Positions 34,250 to 44,957 of a DNA stretch of 64,000 nucleotides are shown piece after piece. This DNA comes from Rhodobacterales bacterium 32-67-9 (GTDB lineage Bacteria; Pseudomonadota; Alphaproteobacteria; Rhodobacterales; Rhodobacteraceae), in contig NCEA01000032.1 of NCBI GenBank assembly GCA_002280515.1, positions 1 to 64,000 on the forward strand. The letters run 5' to 3'. The first letter of the stretch is position 1; each line of letters starts with the position of its first letter. Both the position numbers and the translations under genes were made by a program. The notes beneath the pieces were generated by a model. That model ran no database searches. It had not been told where the DNA came from and saw only the letters and a program-made list of their open reading frames with translations.

Positions 34250-36286
34250 TCAGCCGCGCCGCCGCCGCCGGCCGCCGTCGCCGCCCGAGCCGGAGGTGTT
34301 GAAGCTGACATCGGGCAGCGTGACGATGGCGCTCAGTTCCGGGAACGGCGCCGTCGCGTGCGGGATCGCATTGGCGGCGACGAAATGTTCCTGAAAGCGC
34401 GGCTCGATCGCGGTTTCGACCTTGTGAATGCGGAACACCTCTTCCTCGATCGCGGCGCGGGCGGCGATGCTGCAGAGCGCAATCCGCGCGCCAGTGCCGG
34501 CGGCGTTGCCGGCCGAGGTCACCTTGTCGAGGGGGCAGTCCGGGATCATGCCAAGGACCATAGCATGTTTCGGCGAGATGTGGGCACCGAAGGCGCCGGC
34601 AAGAACCACCCGGTCTACTTTCTCGATGCCAAGTTCGTCCATCAAAAGCCGCGCGCCCGCGTAAAGCGCCGATTTGGCAAGCTGGATCGCGCGAATATCG
34701 CCTTGGGTGACAGAGATCAGCGGCCCGCCTTCGGCACTGCCGTCATGCAGCACATAGGCATGGGTCCGCCCGGTCGGGACAGAGCGCGCCGTTCCGGTCT
34801 GCTCGGCCGAGCCGATCAGCCCGCCGGCATCGAGAAGCCCGGCCATGCGCATCTCGGCCACCGCCTCGATGATGCCGGAGCCGCAGATGCCGGTGATGCC
34901 GGTCTGCGCCGTCGCGGCGGCGAAACCGTCCTCGGTCGACCAGAGGTCGCTGCCGATGACCTTGAAGCGCGGCTCCTTCGTCGCGGGGTCGATCTCCACC
35001 CGTTCGATGGCGCCGGGTGCGGCGCGCTGGCCGGCGCTGATCTGCGCGCCCTCGAAGGCCGGGCCGGTCGGCGAGGAGCAGGCCAGCACCCGGTCCTTGT
35101 TGCCGAGCAGGATCTCGGCATTGGTGCCCACGTCAACAATCAGCACCATATCTTCGGATTTGTTCGGTTCTTCGGACAATGCCACCGCCGCGCAGTCCGC
35201 GCCGACATGGCCGGCGATGCACGGCAGGATGTAGATCCGGGCATTCGGATGGATCGCCGAAAGGTCGAGGTCGCGCGCCGGCAGCGACAGGCTTTCCGAG
35301 GTCGCCAGCGCGAAGGGCGCCTGGCCAAGCTCGACCGGGTCGATGCCGAGGAGCAGGTGATGCATCACCGGGTTGCAGACAAAGACCGTCTCGACGATCT
35401 GGGTCGGGTCGATCCCGGCCTCCGATGCGATCGACTGGGCGAGGCTGTTGAGGGCAGTCCGCACCGCCGCCGTCATCTCCTTGTCGCCGCCGGGGTTCAT
35501 CATCGCGTAGCTCACCCGGCTCATCAGGTCTTCGCCGAAGCGGATCTGGGGATTCATCAGGCCCGAGGAGGCAAGGACGTTGCCGTTTCTCAGGTCGCAG
35601 AGATGCGCGGCGATGGTGGTTGAACCGAGGTCGATGGCCAGACCGTAGAGACGGCCTTCGTAGAATCCGGGCCAGAGGTCGATGATGCGCGGCTGTCCGT
35701 GATGGTCGCGATGCAGCGCCACGGTTACCTTCCACTCGCCCTTCCTCAGGATCGGCTGAAGGCGGGCGAGAATGGCGGGCTCGGCAGTCAACCCGTCGAT
35801 CTGCCACTGGTCGCGCAGCGCCTCCGCGAGCCGCTGGAAATCGCCCGAGGGCTCGTGCATGTCGGGCTCGGCCACCTCGACGTAATAGGCGTGGGTGGCG
35901 GGATCCATCACCATGTCGCGCTGGGTCGCCGACTTGCGGATCACCTGGCGGTGGACCTGGCTTTCGGGCGGCACGTCGATCACGACGTCGCCCATGACCT
36001 TGGCCTGGCAACCGAGGCGGCGGCCTTCCTTCAGGCCGCGAATGCGGTCATAGCGCGCCTCGACCTCGTTCCATTCCGAGAGCGCGTTCTCCGCGACCGT
36101 CACGCCATGCTTGGCGAACTCGCCGTAGCCCGGCGTGATCTGGCACTTGGAGCAGATGCCGCGCCCGCCACAGACGGAATCGAGGTCGACGCCCAGCTGA
36201 CGGGCGGCGGTCAGCACCGGCGTCCCCAACGCAAAGCGCCCCCGCTTGCCCGAGGGGGTGAAGATCACAAGCGCGTCGTCGGACAT
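34250..36286 (-). CDS. RACo-type reductive activator of corrinoid proteins (ASKHA, DUF4445)
   Basis: 678 residues from ATG 36286. An N-terminal plant-type 2Fe-2S ferredoxin domain has CGGRGICSKC and a later Cys in LGCQAKV (about residues 39-95). A linker leads to the ASKHA domain: GLAIDLGSTTIAAHL (phosphate 1), IVDVGTNAEILLG (phosphate 2), GICGSGIIEAVAEM and LAGAFGAHISP. Such enzymes use ATP to re-reduce Co(II) corrinoid methyltransferase proteins. The tail ends in RRRRRG. No corrinoid methyltransferase gene is in this window, so its partner must be elsewhere. Confidence 0.88.
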   Translation of the reverse strand: MSDDALVIFTPSGKRGRFALGTPVLTAARQLGVDLDSVCGGRGICSKCQITPGYGEFAKHGVTVAENALSEWNEVEARYDRIRGLKEGRRLGCQAKVMGDVVIDVPPESQVHRQVIRKSATQRDMVMDPATHAYYVEVAEPDMHEPSGDFQRLAEALRDQWQIDGLTAEPAILARLQPILRKGEWKVTVALHRDHHGQPRIIDLWPGFYEGRLYGLAIDLGSTTIAAHLCDLRNGNVLASSGLMNPQIRFGEDLMSRVSYAMMNPGGDKEMTAAVRTALNSLAQSIASEAGIDPTQIVETVFVCNPVMHHLLLGIDPVELGQAPFALATSESLSLPARDLDLSAIHPNARIYILPCIAGHVGADCAAVALSEEPNKSEDMVLIVDVGTNAEILLGNKDRVLACSSPTGPAFEGAQISAGQRAAPGAIERVEIDPATKEPRFKVIGSDLWSTEDGFAAATAQTGITGICGSGIIEAVAEMRMAGLLDAGGLIGSAEQTGTARSVPTGRTHAYVLHDGSAEGGPLISVTQGDIRAIQLAKSALYAGARLLMDELGIEKVDRVVLAGAFGAHISPKHAMVLGMIPDCPLDKVTSAGNAAGTGARIALCSIAARAAIEEEVFRIHKVETAIEPRFQEHFVAANAIPHATAPFPELSAIVTLPDVSFNTSGSGGDGGRRRRRG

Positions 36287-36366
36287 GGCTGGCCCTTCCA
36301 TCTGTTCGCAGGACTATCTAAGCCCTTTCCCGGCAAGGGCAATGTCTCGCAAGCGGCATCAGGCGG

Positions 36367-37530
36367 TCAGGCTGCGGCAGAGCGGGCGCCGCGCGGGCGC
36401 GGCGCGCGCCAGAGCACGGTCAGAACACAAAGAAGGGCGAAGACCCAGACCGGAAGACCGAGGGCCCCGGCCACCAGATAGCTGACGGCCATGACCGGCA
36501 GCGCGGCCTTCAGCGACGACGACAACGGCTGCACTCGGTCGCGCGTCACCCAGAGCGCGAGCGAGCCGAGCGCGAGGCTTGCCCCGAGCCATTTCGATAC
36601 CTCGTGCTGGCTCGTATGGGCATGTTGCGTCACCACGTCGATCGAGGCGGCTATGGCCGCACCAAGCGCGGCCGTGGCCATGAAGATGAAGTCATGGCCA
36701 TAGCCCCAGATGATCGCGGTCGACATCTTCGTCGTCGTCAGATGCTCTTCCTCGCAGAAATAGATCCACCAGATTGAGAAGACGATGACCAGCGCCGAGA
36801 CAGAGACGAAGGCCGCGTCGAAGGCGGGATGCGCGCCGAAGAGCGCGCCGAAGCCGTGGCTGACCGACAACACGATCTCGCCCAGCGAGATGATCATCAG
36901 AAGGCCGTAGCGTTCGATGATGTGGTGGCGGTGGAACGGCGTCTGCCGGGCGCTTTCGGCGACGGGCGGCACCGACCATTCGATCAGGAAGCAAAGCATT
37001 CCGGCCAGGTAGAAGGGCGGGCTGCCCGGTTCGGTCGCGAAATACATGGTCGTCCAGCCGATCTGCGCGATGACGATGCCCGCGGCGTAGCGGAGCGCCG
37101 TCCTGCGGTATTCCGGGCATCCCGCCGCGGCCCTCAGCCAGAGCGACACCATGCCAAGGCGCATGACGATCCAGCCCAGAAGTCCCCACTGGAAGTCCAT
37201 CGTCTCGAGGATATGGCCGGCGCCGCCAGCGAAGATCAGCGCGCCGCACATGATCACCATCACCAGCACGCGGTAAAGCGTGTCGTCGTTGTCGAAGGCC
37301 GAGGCGAACCAGGTGAAGTTCATCCAGGCCCACCAGATCGCGAGGAAGAGGAAGACGAAGCGCGGCAGGGCATCCAGCCCGTGGCCTTCGGAAATCGCAT
37401 GGTGCAGACCCGCCGTCACCGCCGCGATGGCGATGACGCTGATGAGGTCGAAGAACAGCTCAAGCGTCGTGGCGGCGCGGTGATGTTCGTCGGGGTCGCG
37501 GGCGAGGAGGGGACGGATGGCTTTGGACAC
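36367..37530 (-). CDS. ltrA: Low-temperature requirement protein A (LtrA)
   Basis: 387 residues with about ten or eleven hydrophobic segments. Family markers are the N-terminal ATTLELFFDLISVIAIAAVTAGL and HHIIERYGLLMIISLGEIVLSV. LtrA was named for cold growth in Listeria; its molecular activity is unknown. It is a stand-alone gene between RACo and the DsbA-like gene on the same strand. Confidence 0.88.
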   Translation of the reverse strand: MSKAIRPLLARDPDEHHRAATTLELFFDLISVIAIAAVTAGLHHAISEGHGLDALPRFVFLFLAIWWAWMNFTWFASAFDNDDTLYRVLVMVIMCGALIFAGGAGHILETMDFQWGLLGWIVMRLGMVSLWLRAAAGCPEYRRTALRYAAGIVIAQIGWTTMYFATEPGSPPFYLAGMLCFLIEWSVPPVAESARQTPFHRHHIIERYGLLMIISLGEIVLSVSHGFGALFGAHPAFDAAFVSVSALVIVFSIWWIYFCEEEHLTTTKMSTAIIWGYGHDFIFMATAALGAAIAASIDVVTQHAHTSQHEVSKWLGASLALGSLALWVTRDRVQPLSSSLKAALPVMAVSYLVAGALGLPVWVFALLCVLTVLWRAPRPRGARSAAA

Positions 37531-37632
37531 GCGGGCACCTGGTGAAGACTAACGTCGGACCAGACAAACCGATCCCGCGCGGGCCTGCAAGTCCCGTCCG
37601 GGTTGTCCCTTCTTAGGCCGGAGGCTACCGCC

Positions 37633-38373
37633 TCAGCCGCGCTCGTCCGCGACGATCGCCCGCATCGTGTCGAGCGGCGCGTAGCCACGCAGCATCTGCT
37701 CGCCCATCACGAATGTCGGGGTGCCGGAAATCTGCATCCGCTGCGCCAGAAGGTGATTGTCCTCGATCACCTTGGTCACTTCCGGCGCGTCCATCCCGGC
37801 CATGATCGCGGCGCTGTCGAGACCGAGATCGGTGGCGAAGGCGATCAGCGTTTCCTCGGTCACGTCGCCGCGGAAGCTCTCGTAAAAGCCCGCGTTGACC
37901 TTTTCATAGGCCTCCTTCCCCGCGACGTGGAGTGTCGCGATGGCGAAGCGGGAGGCGATGACCGACTGGTCGCCGAGGATCGGGAATTCCTTGACGATAT
38001 AGCGGATGCCGCCGTCCGAGGAGACAAGCTCCTGCACCTCGGCATGGGCCTTGCGGCAATAGCCGCACCGGTAGTCGATGAACTCGACGACCGTCAGGTC
38101 GCCGTCCGGGTTGCCGCCGACGAAAGAATACCCGTCGTCGAAAAGATCCTTCGTATTCGCCTTGACGAGCGCAAGGTCGCCTTCTGCGGCCGCCTCGGCC
38201 TCGCGCGACTGAAGGACCTTGATCGCTTCGGTCAGGACCTCGGGGTTTTCCAGGAGATAGGCGCGGACCTCGGCCCGGAAGGCGGTGCGTTCCGCATCGG
38301 ACATGGCCGCGACGTCGAAGGCCGTGGCGGGCGAGGCGAGTAGGGCCATGAAGGCGAGCGGGACGAGTTTCAT
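37633..38373 (-). CDS. Secreted DsbA-family thiol:disulfide protein
   Basis: 246 residues from ATG 38373. A signal peptide (MKLVPLAFMALLASPATA) precedes a leader helix region and a thioredoxin/DsbA fold with active site CGYC in FIDYRCGYCRKAH, plus the cis-Pro loop SGTPTFVMGEQMLRGY. It resembles the DsbA subgroup with an N-terminal helical extension (MSDAERTAFRAEVRAYLLENPEVL), as in ScsC or BdbD-like proteins. Probably an oxidase or isomerase in the periplasm. No DsbB neighbour. Confidence 0.9.
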   Translation of the reverse strand: MKLVPLAFMALLASPATAFDVAAMSDAERTAFRAEVRAYLLENPEVLTEAIKVLQSREAEAAAEGDLALVKANTKDLFDDGYSFVGGNPDGDLTVVEFIDYRCGYCRKAHAEVQELVSSDGGIRYIVKEFPILGDQSVIASRFAIATLHVAGKEAYEKVNAGFYESFRGDVTEETLIAFATDLGLDSAAIMAGMDAPEVTKVIEDNHLLAQRMQISGTPTFVMGEQMLRGYAPLDTMRAIVADERG

Positions 38374-38544
38374 CGGGTGTTCCTGTCGTTGGCGGCGCTG
38401 CTGCAAGCGCCTCGGCATCTCGGCGGCCGACCATCGCAGAATTCTCCCGCAGCGCAAGGGTAGGCCGGGTGCGGCCCATTGACCTTCGCCGCCGGGGCTG
38501 GAATGAACGGCCCGGGTCTCAGCCGCCACGATAGAGAGGGGAGC

Positions 38545-39687
38545 ATGCGCACTTCAAGCCGCGGGATGGTCGATCCCTTCATTGTGATGGACGTAATGGA
38601 GGCCGCGCGCGCCGCCGAAGCCGCCGGGCGCCATATCATCCACATGGAGATCGGCCAGCCCTCGACCCCGGCACCGGCCGGTGCGCGCGCCGCACTTGCG
38701 GCCGCGATGGAGACCGAGGCGCTCGGTTACACCGTGGCGCTGGGCCTGCCGGCGCTTCGGCAGGGGATCGCCGACCTCTACAGGCGCTGGTACGGTGTCG
38801 AGCTTGATCCGGGCCGGGTGATCGTGACGGCCGGCTCGTCGGCGGCTTTCCTTCTGGCCTTCACCGCACTTTTCGACGCGGGCGAGAGGGTGGCGCTGGG
38901 CGAGCCCGGCTACCCGTCCTACCGCCAGATCCTGAAGGCGCTGTCGCTGACGCCGGTCGGCATCCCGACCCGGGCCGGGGATCGCCATCAGCCGCGACCG
39001 GACGATATTCCGGCCGGTGTGCAGGGCCTCATCGTCGCCTCGCCGGCGAATCCGTCCGGCACGATGCTCGACCGGCCGGCGCTTGCCGCGCTGATCGGGG
39101 CGGCGGCGGCGCGCGGGATCGCCTTCGTGTCGGACGAGATCTACCACGGGCTGCATTACGAACGCCGCGCGGTCTCGGCGCTGGAGATCTCCGACGATGT
39201 CTGCGTCATCAACTCGTTTTCCAAGTATTTCTCGATGACCGGATGGCGGGTGGGCTGGATGGTCGTGCCCGAAAGCCATGTGCGCACGGTGGAGCGGCTG
39301 GCGCAGAACATGTTCATCTGCCCGCCCCATGCGAGCCAGGTCGCGGCCCTCGCCGCGCTCGGTTGCATAGACGAGCTTGAGGCGCACCGCGCGGTCTATG
39401 CCGAGAACCGGCGGCTGATGCTCGACGGGCTGCCAAAGGCCGGGTTTGCCCGGATCGACCCGCCCGACGGCGCGTTCTACATCTATGCCGATGTCTCGGA
39501 CCTGACCTGCGACAGCCGCGCCTTCGCGGCCGAGATCCTCGACAAGGCCGGGGTCGCGGTCACGCCGGGGCTCGATTTCGATCCGCATCGGGGGGCGGGG
39601 ACCCTGCGGTTCTCCTATGCCCGCTCGACCGCTGACATCCGCGAGGGGCTGGCGCGGCTTCACGACTTCATGAATGCCAGGGGATAG
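38545..39687 (+). CDS. PLP-dependent aminotransferase (fold type I)
   Basis: 380 residues from ATG 38545 behind AGAGGGGAG. Class I/II aminotransferase: MEIGQPSTPAP, TAGSSAAFLLAFTALFDAGERVALGEPGYPSYRQ, ASPANPSGTML (substrate Asn), SDEIYHGL (Asp/Tyr), and the PLP lysine in SFSKYFSMTGWRVGWMV. The late Arg in TLRFSYARST binds the carboxylate. The substrate is uncertain; aspartate or aromatic amino acids are typical. Divergent from the DsbA-like gene. Confidence 0.92.
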   Translation: MRTSSRGMVDPFIVMDVMEAARAAEAAGRHIIHMEIGQPSTPAPAGARAALAAAMETEALGYTVALGLPALRQGIADLYRRWYGVELDPGRVIVTAGSSAAFLLAFTALFDAGERVALGEPGYPSYRQILKALSLTPVGIPTRAGDRHQPRPDDIPAGVQGLIVASPANPSGTMLDRPALAALIGAAAARGIAFVSDEIYHGLHYERRAVSALEISDDVCVINSFSKYFSMTGWRVGWMVVPESHVRTVERLAQNMFICPPHASQVAALAALGCIDELEAHRAVYAENRRLMLDGLPKAGFARIDPPDGAFYIYADVSDLTCDSRAFAAEILDKAGVAVTPGLDFDPHRGAGTLRFSYARSTADIREGLARLHDFMNARG

Positions 39688-39739
39688 GAGTTTCGCCAAG
39701 GCGCCGACGCGCCTATGATCGGCGGAAACGGGCAGGGAC

Positions 39740-40966
39740 ATGGGCATCAGGGCTATCGCGCTTCATCTTCTCGCGGCGCTGTGGATCGGCCACGGGGCGC
39801 TTGCGGGCGACCTGAGCGCGCTGGCGCGGCTCGATCCGGCGGCCTCGCGCGTGGTCGACGCGGGCGCCGGCATCGCCATCGACCTCGCGATCAGCCAGGC
39901 GGTGCCCTACCGCACCTTCCTTCTCGCCGATCCGCCACGGCTGGTGGCAGACTTCTCCGAGGTCGATTTTGGCCCGTCGCGGCCGGCGGCGCTCGACCGT
40001 TCCGAACGCGTTCACTCCCTCGGCTGGGGTCCGGTCCGCGAAGGCTGGTCGCGGCTCGTCGCCGAACTGGACGGCCCCTACCGGATCGAGAGCGCCGAGG
40101 AACGCGTGGCCGAGACCGGCGAGGCCGAGATCCGGCTGCGGCTGGTGCCGGAAGAGGCGGATCGTTTCGCCGCCGCCACGGCCGGCGGCGTGCCAGAGGC
40201 GGCGCGCTGGGCCTTGCCCGAGCCGGTCGCCTTGGCCGCGCCGAAGCGGCGCCAGACCGGTGCCGCGCCGCTGATCGTCGTACTCGACCCCGGACATGGC
40301 GGCATCGATCCCGGCGCAGAGGCGGGGAAGGCGGTCGAGGCAGAGGTGATGCTCGTCTTCGCCCGCGAACTGGCCGAAGTGCTGCGCCGCGGCGGCATGA
40401 AAGTCACCCTGACCCGCGACGAGGATGTCTTCGTTCCGCTCGAGGCGCGGATCAGCGTGGCGCGGGCGGCCGGGTCGGATGTGTTCCTTTCGCTGCATGC
40501 CGACGCTCTGGCGGAAGGCGAGGCGACCGGGGCGACGGTCTACCTTCTGGCGGACGAGGCGAGCGATACTGCATCTGCGCAATTGGCCGAACGGCATGAC
40601 CGCGCCGACCTTCTGGCCGGGGTCGATCTTTCGGGCCAGGGCGACCTGGTGGCAGCAGTGATGATGGAGATGGCGCGGACCGAAACCCAGCCGCGCGCCG
40701 ACCGGCTGGCCGGGGCGCTCGTCGCCGCGATCAAGGCGTCGGGCGGGCGGATGCATCGGCACCCGATCCAGGAGGCGGCCTTCTCGGTGCTGAAATCGCC
40801 GGACATTCCGTCGGTCCTGCTCGAAGTCGGGTTCCTGTCGTCCGAGGCCGACCGGCGGCGGCTTGCCGATCCGGTCTGGCGTGCGGGATTTCAGGAGGCG
40901 ATTCTCGCCGGCCTGCGGGCCTGGGCGATCGCCGATGCGGCCGAGGCGCAGCTGATCCGGCAGTAG
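39740..40966 (+). CDS. amiC: N-acetylmuramoyl-L-alanine amidase with AMIN domain
   Basis: 408 residues. A signal peptide (IRAIALHLLAALWIGHGALA) and an AMIN domain (VPYRTFLLADPPRLVADFSEVDF) lead to an amidase_3 domain from about residue 175: VVLDPGHGGIDPGA (zinc His), EAEVMLVFARELA (zinc Glu), VFLSLHADAL (zinc His) and SVLLEVGFLSSEAD (catalytic Glu). It cleaves peptide side chains from glycan strands at cell separation. The PBP1A gene follows on the same strand, a conserved pairing in this group. Confidence 0.92.
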   Translation: MGIRAIALHLLAALWIGHGALAGDLSALARLDPAASRVVDAGAGIAIDLAISQAVPYRTFLLADPPRLVADFSEVDFGPSRPAALDRSERVHSLGWGPVREGWSRLVAELDGPYRIESAEERVAETGEAEIRLRLVPEEADRFAAATAGGVPEAARWALPEPVALAAPKRRQTGAAPLIVVLDPGHGGIDPGAEAGKAVEAEVMLVFARELAEVLRRGGMKVTLTRDEDVFVPLEARISVARAAGSDVFLSLHADALAEGEATGATVYLLADEASDTASAQLAERHDRADLLAGVDLSGQGDLVAAVMMEMARTETQPRADRLAGALVAAIKASGGRMHRHPIQEAAFSVLKSPDIPSVLLEVGFLSSEADRRRLADPVWRAGFQEAILAGLRAWAIADAAEAQLIRQ

Positions 40967-41080
40967 CCCCTGGCGGCCCGCCGTCCGGCTCCCCGGTCGT
41001 TCCCCGCCGACGCGCGGCAAGTTGTTTTGACCCCTCCGTCCTCGCGCGCTATAGACGCTCCGTTCGCTTGGGAGTCTTTC

Positions 41081-43529
41081 GTGGTCCGGTTCATCCTCTC
41101 GTTCTTCGGCGCCTTCTTCAGCTGGTTCGTCACGGCGGCGGTCTTCGCGGCGCTGACGGTGGGCGCCATCTTCTGGATGTACAGCCGCGATCTGCCCGAT
41201 CACGAATACCTTGCCCAATACACGCCGAAGACGATCAGCCGCATCTATTCCGGTGAAGGCCGCCTGATGGACGAGTTCGCGACCGAGCGGCGGATCTTCG
41301 CCCCGATCGAAGAGATCCCGGACATCGTCAAATCGGCCTTCATCTCGGCCGAGGACAAGAACTTCTATTCGCACAAGGGCTTTGACGCGCGCGGCATGGC
41401 CGGCGCGCTCTGGGATGCGGTCCGCACCCGGGGCAAGACCCTGCGCGGCGCCTCGACGATCCCGCAGCAGGTGGCCAAGAACTTCCTCCTTGGCGGCGAC
41501 CGCACCGCCGAACGCAAGATCAAGGAACTGATCCTCGCCACGCGGCTGGTCGATGCGCTGCCGAAGGAGAAGATCCTGGAGCTGTACCTGAACGAGATCG
41601 ACCTCGGGTTCCTGTCGTTCGGCGTCGCCTCCGCCGCCCAGACCTATTTCAACAAGACCCTCGCCGCTGCGCGAGATGTTCCAGAACGGCTACATCGACA
41701 AGCCGACGCTCGACACGGCGCTCGCCGCGCCGCTGAAGACGGTGCAGGGCGGCGATTATCCGTCGTTCAAGGGCTCGCTGCCGCCGCGCGACTATTTCAC
41801 CGACGAGATCCGCCGCCAGCTGTCGCGCAGCTTCGGCGAGGACGAGTTCTTCGGCGGCGGCCTGACCATCCGCGCCACCGAAGACCCCGAATTGCAGCTG
41901 GCCGCCTCCACCGCGCTGCAGGAGGCGCTCGAGGATTATGACCGCAGCCAGGGCGTCTGGCGCGGAACCCGCCTGGTGATGCCCGCTGAGGCGCTCGGGT
42001 CCGAAGATGTCTGGCGGGCAGCCCTGTCTGAAGCCGATGTTCCGCGCGACGTGCCGGGCTGGCTGCCGGCGGTGGTGCTCGAGGTCGGCGAGACATCCGC
42101 GCGGATCGGGATCGAGGGTGTGTCGGACGACGAGGACGGCCATTTCATCCCCGCCGAGGATGTGACCTGGGCGCGCAAGCGCCAGGCCGACGGTGGGCTT
42201 GGCAAGAAAGCCAAAGTGGCCGGCGATCTGGTTTCGGTCGGTGATATTGTCCTCGTCGCGGCATTGGCGAATGAGGACGGCACGTTCAGGCGCTGGTCGC
42301 TTCGGCAGGTGCCGGAAGTGCAGGGCGGTTTCATGGCGATGGACGTGAATACCGGCCGCGTCATCGCGATGCAGGGCGGGTTCTCCTACCAGTCGTCGGT
42401 CTTCAACCGGGCGACGCAGGCGAACCGCCAGCCGGGATCGTCCTTCAAGCCCTTCGTCTATGCCGCCGCCCTCGACAGCGGCTTTTCCCCCGCCACCATC
42501 GTCGTCGATGCACCGATCGAGGTCGATACCCCCCAGGGCCTCTGGCGGCCGAAGAACGCGTCGAACAAGTTCTACGGGCCGACCCCGCTCAGGACCGGGA
42601 TCGAACAGTCGCGGAACCTGATGACGGTGCGGGTGGCGCAGGAAATCGGCATGGATGTCGTCGCGGGCTATGCCGAACGCTTCGGCGTCTACGACTACCT
42701 CGACCGGTTCCTCGCCAACGCGCTTGGCGCGCAGGAAACCACGCTCTTCAAGATGGTCGCGGCCTACGCGATGTTCGCCAATGGCGGCGAACGGGTGGAG
42801 CCGACGCTGGTCGACCGGGTTCAGGACCGCTGGGGCCGCACGGTCTACCGCCACGACCAGCGCGACTGCGCCGACTGCAAGCTCGCCAGCCTCGATCCCG
42901 GTTTCGCGCCGCGCATCACCTCCAACCGCGAGCGGGTGATGGATCCGGTGACCGCCTATCAGCTGACCTCGATGCTGCAGGGGGTGGTCAAGCGCGGCTC
43001 GGGTTCGGGCGTCGATCTGCCGGTCCCGGTCGCCGGAAAGACCGGAACGACGAACGATGCCAAGGACGTGTGGTTCATCGGCTTCACCTCCAACATCGTC
43101 GCGGGCTGCTACATGGGCTACGACCAGCCGCGCACGCTCGGCAAGGGCGCCTATGGCGGCACGCTCTGCGTTCCGGTTTTCAATGCCTTCATGAAGGAAG
43201 CCGTCGCGAAATACGGCGGCCGCGACTTCAAGGTTCCCGAAGGCGGGTATTTCATCAAGATCAACCGCTTTACCGGAGAGCGTCTGCCCGACGATGCATC
43301 GGGCGATTTCGTTCAGGCGGAGTACTTCCGCGACGGCGAAATCCCGATCTTCGGCATCGGTGCCATGGTCGACGGCGGCTTCGGCATGGGCCAGAACCTG
43401 CCGCTTTACGCCTATGGCGAACTTGGCGGCGACGAGGGCGGCACGACGGTCAAGACGGCGACGGGAAAGACCAAGATCATCCCGAAGAAGGCCGATTTCG
43501 GGACATTGAGTTCGGGCGGTCTTTATTGA
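41081..43529 (+). pseudogene. mrcA: Penicillin-binding protein 1A, frame disrupted by an internal deletion
   Basis: The start is probably GTG 41081 (GGGAG 8 nt upstream), giving VVRFILSFFGAFFSWFVTAAVF as anchor. The glycosyltransferase domain is normal through AEDKNFYSHKGFD (catalytic Glu), TIPQQVAKNF and AAQTYFNKTLA. At about 41665-41672 the sequence jumps to LREMFQNGYIDK with loss of roughly 37 residues and a frame change. The rest continues to 43529, including the transpeptidase motifs GSSFKPF (SxxK), SRN and GKTGTTND. As written no full-length enzyme can be made. Loss of the only class A PBP would be costly, so an assembly error is likely. Confidence 0.85.
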
Positions 43530-43681
43530 GGCCGCAGAACGGTGTTCCGGTGCCGCCGGTGATGCACCGTCGGATCGGATGGCGCGGTTCCCACGGAATT
43601 TTGGCGGCACCCGGCGCGGCTCTCTTGCCCGCAGGGGGCGCCTCCGCTATCACGCCCGGCGACTGACGGAAGGATACGGCC

Positions 43682-44809
43682 ATGCGCGCCGAAATGGAAA
43701 ACATCGTCGAGGCGGTCGGAAAATCGCTGAAGCTTCTCGGCCAGCGGATGGACTGGGAAACCGCGCCGCACCGGCTTGAAGAAATGAACGCGATGATCGA
43801 GGACGGCGACCTCTGGTCCGATCCCGCGCGCGCGCAGAAGCTGATGCGCGAGCGGCAGGTGCTGGTCGACGCGGTCGAGACCTATCGCCGGATCGAGCGC
43901 GAGCTGAAGGACAATGTCGAGCTGATCGAGCTGGGCGAGATCGAGGACGACAAGGACATCGTCGAAGAGGCCGAGGCGGCGCTCAGGGCGCTGAAGGAAC
44001 TGTCCGCCGCGAAGGAGCTGGAGGCGCTTCTCGACGGTGAGGCCGATGGCAACGACACCTTCCTTGAAATCAACGCCGGCGCCGGCGGGACGGAAAGCTG
44101 CGACTGGGCCTCGATGCTGGCACGGATGTATGTCCGCTGGGCCGAGAAGAAGGGCTACAAGGTCGAGCTGATGAGCGAGAGCCCCGGCGAAGAGGCCGGC
44201 ATCCGCTCTGCCACCTACAAGATTTCCGGGCCGAATGCCTATGGCTGGCTGAAATCGGAATCCGGCGTCCACCGGCTGGTTCGGATATCGCCCTACGACA
44301 GCGCCGCGCGGCGGCACACCTCGTTCTCCTCGGTCTGGGTCTATCCGGTGGTCGACGAGAATATCGAGATCGTCATCCCCGACAACGAGATCCGCATCGA
44401 CACCTACCGCTCCTCCGGCGCCGGCGGCCAGCACGTCAACACGACCGATTCGGCGGTGCGGATCACCCACCTGCCGACCAATATCGTCGTCACCTCGTCG
44501 ATGAAGTCGCAGCACCAGAACCGCGAGATCGCGATGAACGCGCTGCGCTCGCGGCTCTATCAGCTCGAACTCGACAAGCGGAACGCAGCGATCAATGCCC
44601 AGCACGACGCCAAGGGCGATGCCGGCTGGGGCAACCAGATCCGCTCCTACGTGCTCCAGCCCTACCAGATGGTAAAGGACCTGCGTACGAGCTACGAGAC
44701 CTCGGATACGCAAGGGGTGCTCGACGGCGACCTCGACGCCTTCATGGCGGCGACGCTGGCAATGGATGTCGCCGGCAAGAGCCGCGCCGAGGCGCAGGCC
44801 GGCGACTGA
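43682..44809 (+). CDS. prfB: Peptide chain release factor 2
   Basis: 375 residues in one frame, without the programmed frameshift of E. coli prfB. It recognises UGA and UAA stops. The GGQ motif (248-250, [10 protein letters not shown]) is intact. The anticodon-like tripeptide, usually SPF in RF2, reads SPY (203-205, [10 protein letters not shown]). The N-terminal helices and [16 protein letters not shown] are normal. GGAAGG precedes the ATG. Confidence 0.94.
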   Translation: MRAEMENIVEAVGKSLKLLGQRMDWETAPHRLEEMNAMIEDGDLWSDPARAQKLMRERQVLVDAVETYRRIERELKDNVELIELGEIEDDKDIVEEAEAALRALKELSAAKELEALLDGEADGNDTFLEINAGAGGTESCDWASMLARMYVRWAEKKGYKVELMSESPGEEAGIRSATYKISGPNAYGWLKSESGVHRLVRISPYDSAARRHTSFSSVWVYPVVDENIEIVIPDNEIRIDTYRSSGAGGQHVNTTDSAVRITHLPTNIVVTSSMKSQHQNREIAMNALRSRLYQLELDKRNAAINAQHDAKGDAGWGNQIRSYVLQPYQMVKDLRTSYETSDTQGVLDGDLDAFMAATLAMDVAGKSRAEAQAGD

Positions 44810-44957
44810 CGGGGGCGGCCAGTTTCCGCGCCCGCCATACTTCCGTGCGTCTGGGGTCAGTCTCGACCCGCGCCGGATTTCCTTCATGCGTTTGGGCACT
44901 TGCCAGCGGCCCGGCACCTGCCCTAGCTTTCTCCTCGCGCGCGGGTGAGGAGGAGTC

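Noticed and set aside
43682-43760. Programmed frameshift in prfB as in E. coli
   Set aside because: The gene reads in one frame throughout and no internal UGA with Shine-Dalgarno-like element is present.
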